A DNA stretch of 64,000 nt. Source: Nageia nagi (Eukaryota; Pinophyta). Each line of letters begins with the position of its first letter. Position 1 is the first letter of the stretch. Positions 60,468 to 64,000 of this stretch are shown here, in pieces. The translations under genes were made by a program, and so were the position numbers. Below the pieces are notes generated by a model. It was not told where the DNA came from and ran no database searches. It saw only the letters and a list, made by a program, of their open reading frames with translations. Where the stretch lies: contig JBITNC010000001.1 of NCBI GenBank assembly GCA_050084985.1, positions 179,366,001 through 179,430,000 of the forward strand. Reading direction: 5' to 3'.

Positions 60468-60944
60468 TGTTGAAAATTATAATGCATTATTGTGTAATAT
60501 TTCTATTTAATCTAAATTTACTTAATGTTTGAAGTATCTTTAGATACCTTAAAGTATTAAGAAAATAAATATAGAAATATCTTTAACCTTACATTTGGGT
60601 TAAAGGAAGGTTAAAGAATGGGTTTCATCTTATAAATATAGTGCTACCCTCTCTCATTCTATATAGATGAAACATGGTAATGGTTATCTTGTAGGAATGC
60701 TCTTATAGGAGCTTTGTAGAAGAATTCTTATAGTAGTTTTTTTAAAAATTTGTAGGAGTTATTTTATAATAAGCAATAGAAGAGATGGTTTAAAGTGGAT
60801 GTACTCCCAAGAGTTGGAGGAAACACTATAAATGGTGTATTATCTTTTATGTGATTATTTTTTGCTTTTCTAGATAGATGAATGTTAGATTTGTTGGATA
60901 AGCTTCAAGGAGATCTTGGTTTATGGAATCCTTAAATTCCATCA
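60468..60944 (+). repeat. LARD 3' LTR
   Basis: 477 bp colinear with the left LTR. Ends TTCCATCA, followed by the target-site copy AGCTA. Confidence 0.9.
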
Positions 60945-61171
60945 AGCTAGAGGTTCTTGGTGAGATTGTAACACTCACATTTGATGGATTTAACTAATTT
61001 TTCTAAGTCATAACATGGTTGGGATTCACTTTTGATGGTGTTATTTTCTCCAAAATCTCATATACAAATACTTTTTGTTGCAATTTTTGATTAATAGTCT
61101 CTCCCCCTTCATCAAAAATGGTATCTCTAGAAATAATTATCTTGTGATTCTTGGAATTATAGAATTTATAA
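60945..61171 (-). pseudogene. Ty1/copia integrase-RT linker, left of insertion
   Basis: Minus-strand frame: YNSKNHKIIISRDTIFDEGG, then KLQQKVFVYEIL and, at the low end, VTISPRTSSS. The KIIISRD..FDE line is the conserved end of the copia integrase region. It joins 54881-55123 across the LARD and 62020 onward across the solo LTR. Confidence 0.75.
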
Positions 61172-62019
61172 TGTAGACACCTAAAAATGTCCCCTTTTTA
61201 ACTAGTAAACATTGAAATAATCATAACTCTTTATACAAGCCTCAAATAAGCTTGAAAAATCCATTATTGGATAGCTCTCATCGAGTACATGCAAAACGAG
61301 TGGTCACATGACCCCTTTTCGATAAAAATTGACTATTTGGCGGTCATTTTAATATTGTTATAAAATTGTTAACCAGTCGCTGGCGACCCAAAACAAACGC
61401 CGACATTTTGAGCCAGTCGTCGGCGTTCGTCTTCTAGTCGTCGGTGACTCTGTAACAGCCAAAAAGACACCAAAATAGTGAGAGAAAGTTGAAATGTTTT
61501 GACTTTCCAAAATGAGGTGGATAGAGGGGGTCAGTTACGACCTACAGTGGCTGTTCACTTCCTCTTACCAGCCTTGAAACATCTCATCCAAAATCTATAA
61601 TTACAAGCTAACACAAAGCAAATTGGAGAGGATCTTGACCCAATTTTGGAGTAGGGTAATGCTGCCAAAATCTTGTGAGCTCATACCTTTTATTGTTTTA
61701 TGTTAGCTTCAATTTAATACATGTAATACATAGATGCTTTGATGTTATTGTCTTTTGCATGTGTGTAGGATTTACAGGTTGTTCATATCAAGGAGAGAAG
61801 CAAGCAAATCAAAACAATGGAGATCTAATAATTTTATTTTGGCAAATGGCATTTGTAAAAGTCCCTTCCAAGGGAAAATTGTAGTTTGAGCTAAAAATCA
61901 ATATCAATTCATAATTATAGCATTTTTATCTATTTTGTATAATTTGAGGTTCAGTGAAGATTTAAGAATAATTTGTATTTCATGTTATTCTACATTCCAG
62001 CTCTATTTTCACTGCAACA
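61172..62019 (+). mobile_element. Solo LTR, 848 bp, TSD TATAA
   Basis: Starts TGTAGACACCTAAAAATG and ends ACTGCAACA. Exact TATAA copies flank it (61167-61171 and 62020-62024). Removing it and one TATAA joins the copia frame (SKVY to YNSKNH). It has no internal region, so it is a solo LTR left by LTR-LTR recombination. The stretch around 61370-61450 is unusually CpG-rich (GTCGCTGGCGACC, CGTCGGCGTTCGTC), which suggests little deamination and so recent arrival. Its start resembles the LTRs at 75, 3941 and 63645. Confidence 0.9.
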
Positions 62020-62240
62020 TATAAACTTTTGAATTCTTATAATATCCTATAAAAAAACAAGCTTTAGATTTAGCATCCAAATTTCTCCACTTCTCATCAT
62101 TTACTTGCACATATTCAAGAAAACCAAACACACTCAAGTGTTGCAAATTTTCATTTCTTTGAAACCAAGCTTCATATGGGGTAATTTTATCCAAACTTCT
62201 TGTAAGAGACCTATTCAAAATGTACATATTTATTCCTACT
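62020..62240 (-). pseudogene. Ty1/copia integrase C-terminal part
   Basis: The open stretch 62227-62009 reads MYILNRSLTRSLDKITPYEAW, then HLSVFGFLEYVQV and KSKACFFIGYYKNSKVY. This is the highly conserved region after the copia integrase core (TPYEAW, H(L)RVFG, KS..C.F.GY). The last residues before the stop belong to the solo LTR, not to copia. Confidence 0.88.
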
Positions 62241-62720
62241 TATTAAGTCCAATAAATATTGAACTTTTTTTTCTTTGCATCATGCTTCTAGCCATCTCAA
62301 CCAATGTCCTATTTTTCCTTTTCACTGCACCATTTTGTTGCGGTGTTTAGGGATAGGTGAGGTGTCTCCTAATACCATTCTCTTTGCAATACTGACATAA
62401 TTCATTGCTAGAATACTCTTCTCCTCTCTCACTTCTCAAACACTTCACATGATATCCACTTTACATCTAAACAAAAAATTTGAACTTCTTTAAATAGTAA
62501 ATGCTTCATCCTTTCTCTTAATGAAGTAAACTCAACACATTCTAATGAAATCATCAATGAAAGTGATAATGTAGGATAATTTATTAAAAATTTAATTTTA
62601 CATAGGCACATAAATGTTGATATGGACCAATTAGAGAGGGTTTTGGTCTCTCCATGCTTCTTCCTTTGAAAACTTTCTCCTTGCTTACTTTCCAAGTGCA
62701 CATCCCTCATACACTTCTTT
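62230..62720 (-). pseudogene. Ty1/copia integrase core, catalytic residues altered
   Basis: Across two frames: YIITFIDDFIRMCWVYFI near 62560, then LRSERGEEYSSNELCQYCKE near 62420, HLTYP(stop)TPQQNG near 62350 and KRKNRTLVEMARSMM near 62300. In the family the second line is SDNGGEY and the last ERKNRTL. The second catalytic Asp and the Glu are thus Glu and Lys, so the enzyme is dead. Confidence 0.82.
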
Positions 62721-62890
62721 ACAATCTTCTACTTATGGTAGCCCTATCACAATTGATGGAAGAGTATTCAAACACTAAAAATTCAAGTTCCCAAACCTCA
62801 TATGATAAAGTGCATTTTTATATTCAATTCCCACAAATACAAAGTGTCAAATACCACTTTTTGATGCCTCTTTTTTATCCTTGATTTTAT
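62721..62890 (-). pseudogene. Ty1/copia GAG-pre-integrase zinc region
   Basis: Minus-strand text LYHMRFGNLNF (family LWH.RLGHLN), then VIGLP and a C..C-containing line (YEGCALGKQARRKFSK) around 62700-62740. The second His ligand is Asn. Nothing of gag or protease was recognised beyond 62890, so the 5' part of copia is missing or unrecognisable. Confidence 0.68.
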
Positions 62891-63644
62891 GATTAGAATT
62901 TGTCTAAACCTAGGGGTTGACTTGATAAATGCATACTTTGGGTTCTTAATATTTGGAAGATGTTGTATTTTCATGATATATATATTAGAGGGTAAAAAAA
63001 TATGGTTATAACATTTTTTATATGCTCATCATATTAAGTTTTATAGAGTTATGGATCCACTATAATGGATCTTATAGATAAAATGATATCTTATAATTTT
63101 AGCACCAATGTTATTTAATGTTGAGCTTCATATTAATATTAGGTTACATGATTACTTATTTAAGGATCATTATTGTTTAAATAGTATGTTTAAATAATAA
63201 TAGATTATACCATTAGAGATATTAATGATAGTAAGTATTTATTTCTTTATTCTTAATGATTAATTTTAAAAAGGGAGTATGTAAATAATATGACAATGAT
63301 GATATTTGTGTGCACCATATTTATTTCAAAATATTTTAAGTTCTAGTTGGCACTTCTCCCATGTGGATATTTAAAGTAGTTATTTTTTAATCATATGGAT
63401 GTTACTTCAAATTTCTTACAAATATTGGAGAAGAATATAATGGATTTTTTAGTTAATCTTAAAACAAGTAGCTAGAGTGATGTGTAAAGGAAAATAGGAT
63501 GAGTTTTGATGGCATGTGAAGGGGGTTTTATTTTGGAAAAAAAGGGGGTAAGCAGATAGGGGAGCTAGGGTATGATATTCTACAATGCTTGCAAGGTAAG
63601 GGAAGCATATATTTAAATAAGGTTCAAGGCACTTTGATATGGGT
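62891..63644. other. AT-rich, no supported gene
   Basis: No coding sequence or repeat partner recognised. The minus-strand 69-codon frame at 63449-63658 has no family signal. Confidence 0.35.
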
Positions 63645-64000
63645 TGTAGACACCTCAAAATGAACCTTTATGTATTTAATAAATCATTTTCAACCTTTAA
63701 AAATGTATTATTTTAAAAAGGATTTAAAATGTATAAAAGAGGTGTAGGCTATATATTTGACCCTTGTGGATTATACGAGTGGTCAAATCCTATAATAGAA
63801 GCATCCTTATATAAATGCATTAAATACATACAAAGACAAGGGATGGGATTATTATTAGAAGGATACTAGATAAAGGATAAATTATAGAAGATCCAAGGCT
63901 TCTATCAACTGAAGATTGAATAGAGAATCAAGGACTCGAACATCATTTGCAAAGTAAATCTTTACAAGGTCTTCTTATCTATAGCAAGCAAATATCTTAT
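63645..64000 (+). repeat. LTR start, truncated by window edge
   Basis: TGTAGACACCTCAAAATG repeats the start motif of the LTRs at 61172 and 75. A TATA-like TTATATAAATGC lies near 63808. The right end lies outside the window, so a full element or solo LTR cannot be told apart. Confidence 0.5.

Larger units (their letters stand above)
55124..60944 (+). mobile_element. 5.8-kb non-coding LTR element (LARD-like)
   Basis: LTRs at 55124-55620 (497 bp) and 60468-60944 (477 bp) both start TGTTG(G/A)AAATTATAATGC and end TTCCATCA. The left LTR is followed by the primer site, and the right is preceded by AAGGGGGAG. The 4.8-kb interior has no gag or pol in any frame. It holds a GC-rich patch and three long tandem repeats. 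This fits the large-retrotransposon-derivative class that must borrow all proteins. LTR style (TGTTG...ATCA, tRNA-Met primer) suggests a copia partner, which is inference. It sits inside the copia pol. Confidence 0.87.

Overview
The window reads as AT-rich nuclear DNA from a plant with a large, retrotransposon-filled genome. Long terminal repeats (LTRs) with plant-type tRNA-Met primer sites, Ty3/gypsy chromovirus and Ty1/copia polyproteins, a plant L1-type LINE, a CACTA-like open frame and a pentatricopeptide-repeat (PPR) fragment all point to a land plant. The species cannot be fixed from sequence alone. I found no intact host gene, no tRNA or rRNA gene and no CRISPR array. Nearly every protein-like stretch is a broken transposable-element remnant.

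Left part (1-16 kb). A gag-only LTR element lies at 75 to about 4245, with an extra ~400-codon decayed frame upstream of gag. It sits among minus-strand gag fragments. A second, very well delimited gag-only element lies at 6488-9279: two 372-bp LTRs, GTTAG target duplication, tRNA-Met primer site and polypurine tract. Next come a CACTA-like decayed frame (10.2-11.7 kb), a decayed frame of unknown family (13.1-13.65 kb) and a 24-bp minisatellite (15.0-15.2 kb).

Middle part (16.8-53.4 kb). A plus-strand chromovirus (gag, protease, RT, RNase H, integrase, chromodomain-like tail; about 18.9-23.5 kb) is flanked by ~2-kb direct repeats. A minus-strand chromovirus (42.5-46.84 kb) and a separate 3' remnant (34.9-35.2 kb) are bounded by copies of one ~2.7-kb LTR family (32.15-34.91 kb; 46.85-53.39 kb). 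A 5'-truncated L1-type LINE occupies 36.8-41.0 kb. The LTR copy at 46.85-53.39 kb is split by a ~3.9-kb insert that carries a PPR pseudogene.

Right part (53.4-64 kb). A minus-strand Ty1/copia pol (53.4-62.9 kb) has been interrupted twice. One interruption is a 5.8-kb non-coding LTR element (LARD-like, 55124-60944) with three long tandem repeats and a GC-rich patch. The other is an 848-bp solo LTR (61172-62019, TSD TATAA). Removing each insert plus one target-site copy reconnects the copia frame, which confirms both boundaries. Another LTR starts at 63645 and runs off the window.

A theme across the window is that premature stops are overwhelmingly TAA/TAG where family context expects CAA/CAG (Gln), plus some TGA for CGA, with catalytic changes such as E to K and D to N. 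That is what long-term cytosine methylation and deamination of silenced elements would leave.
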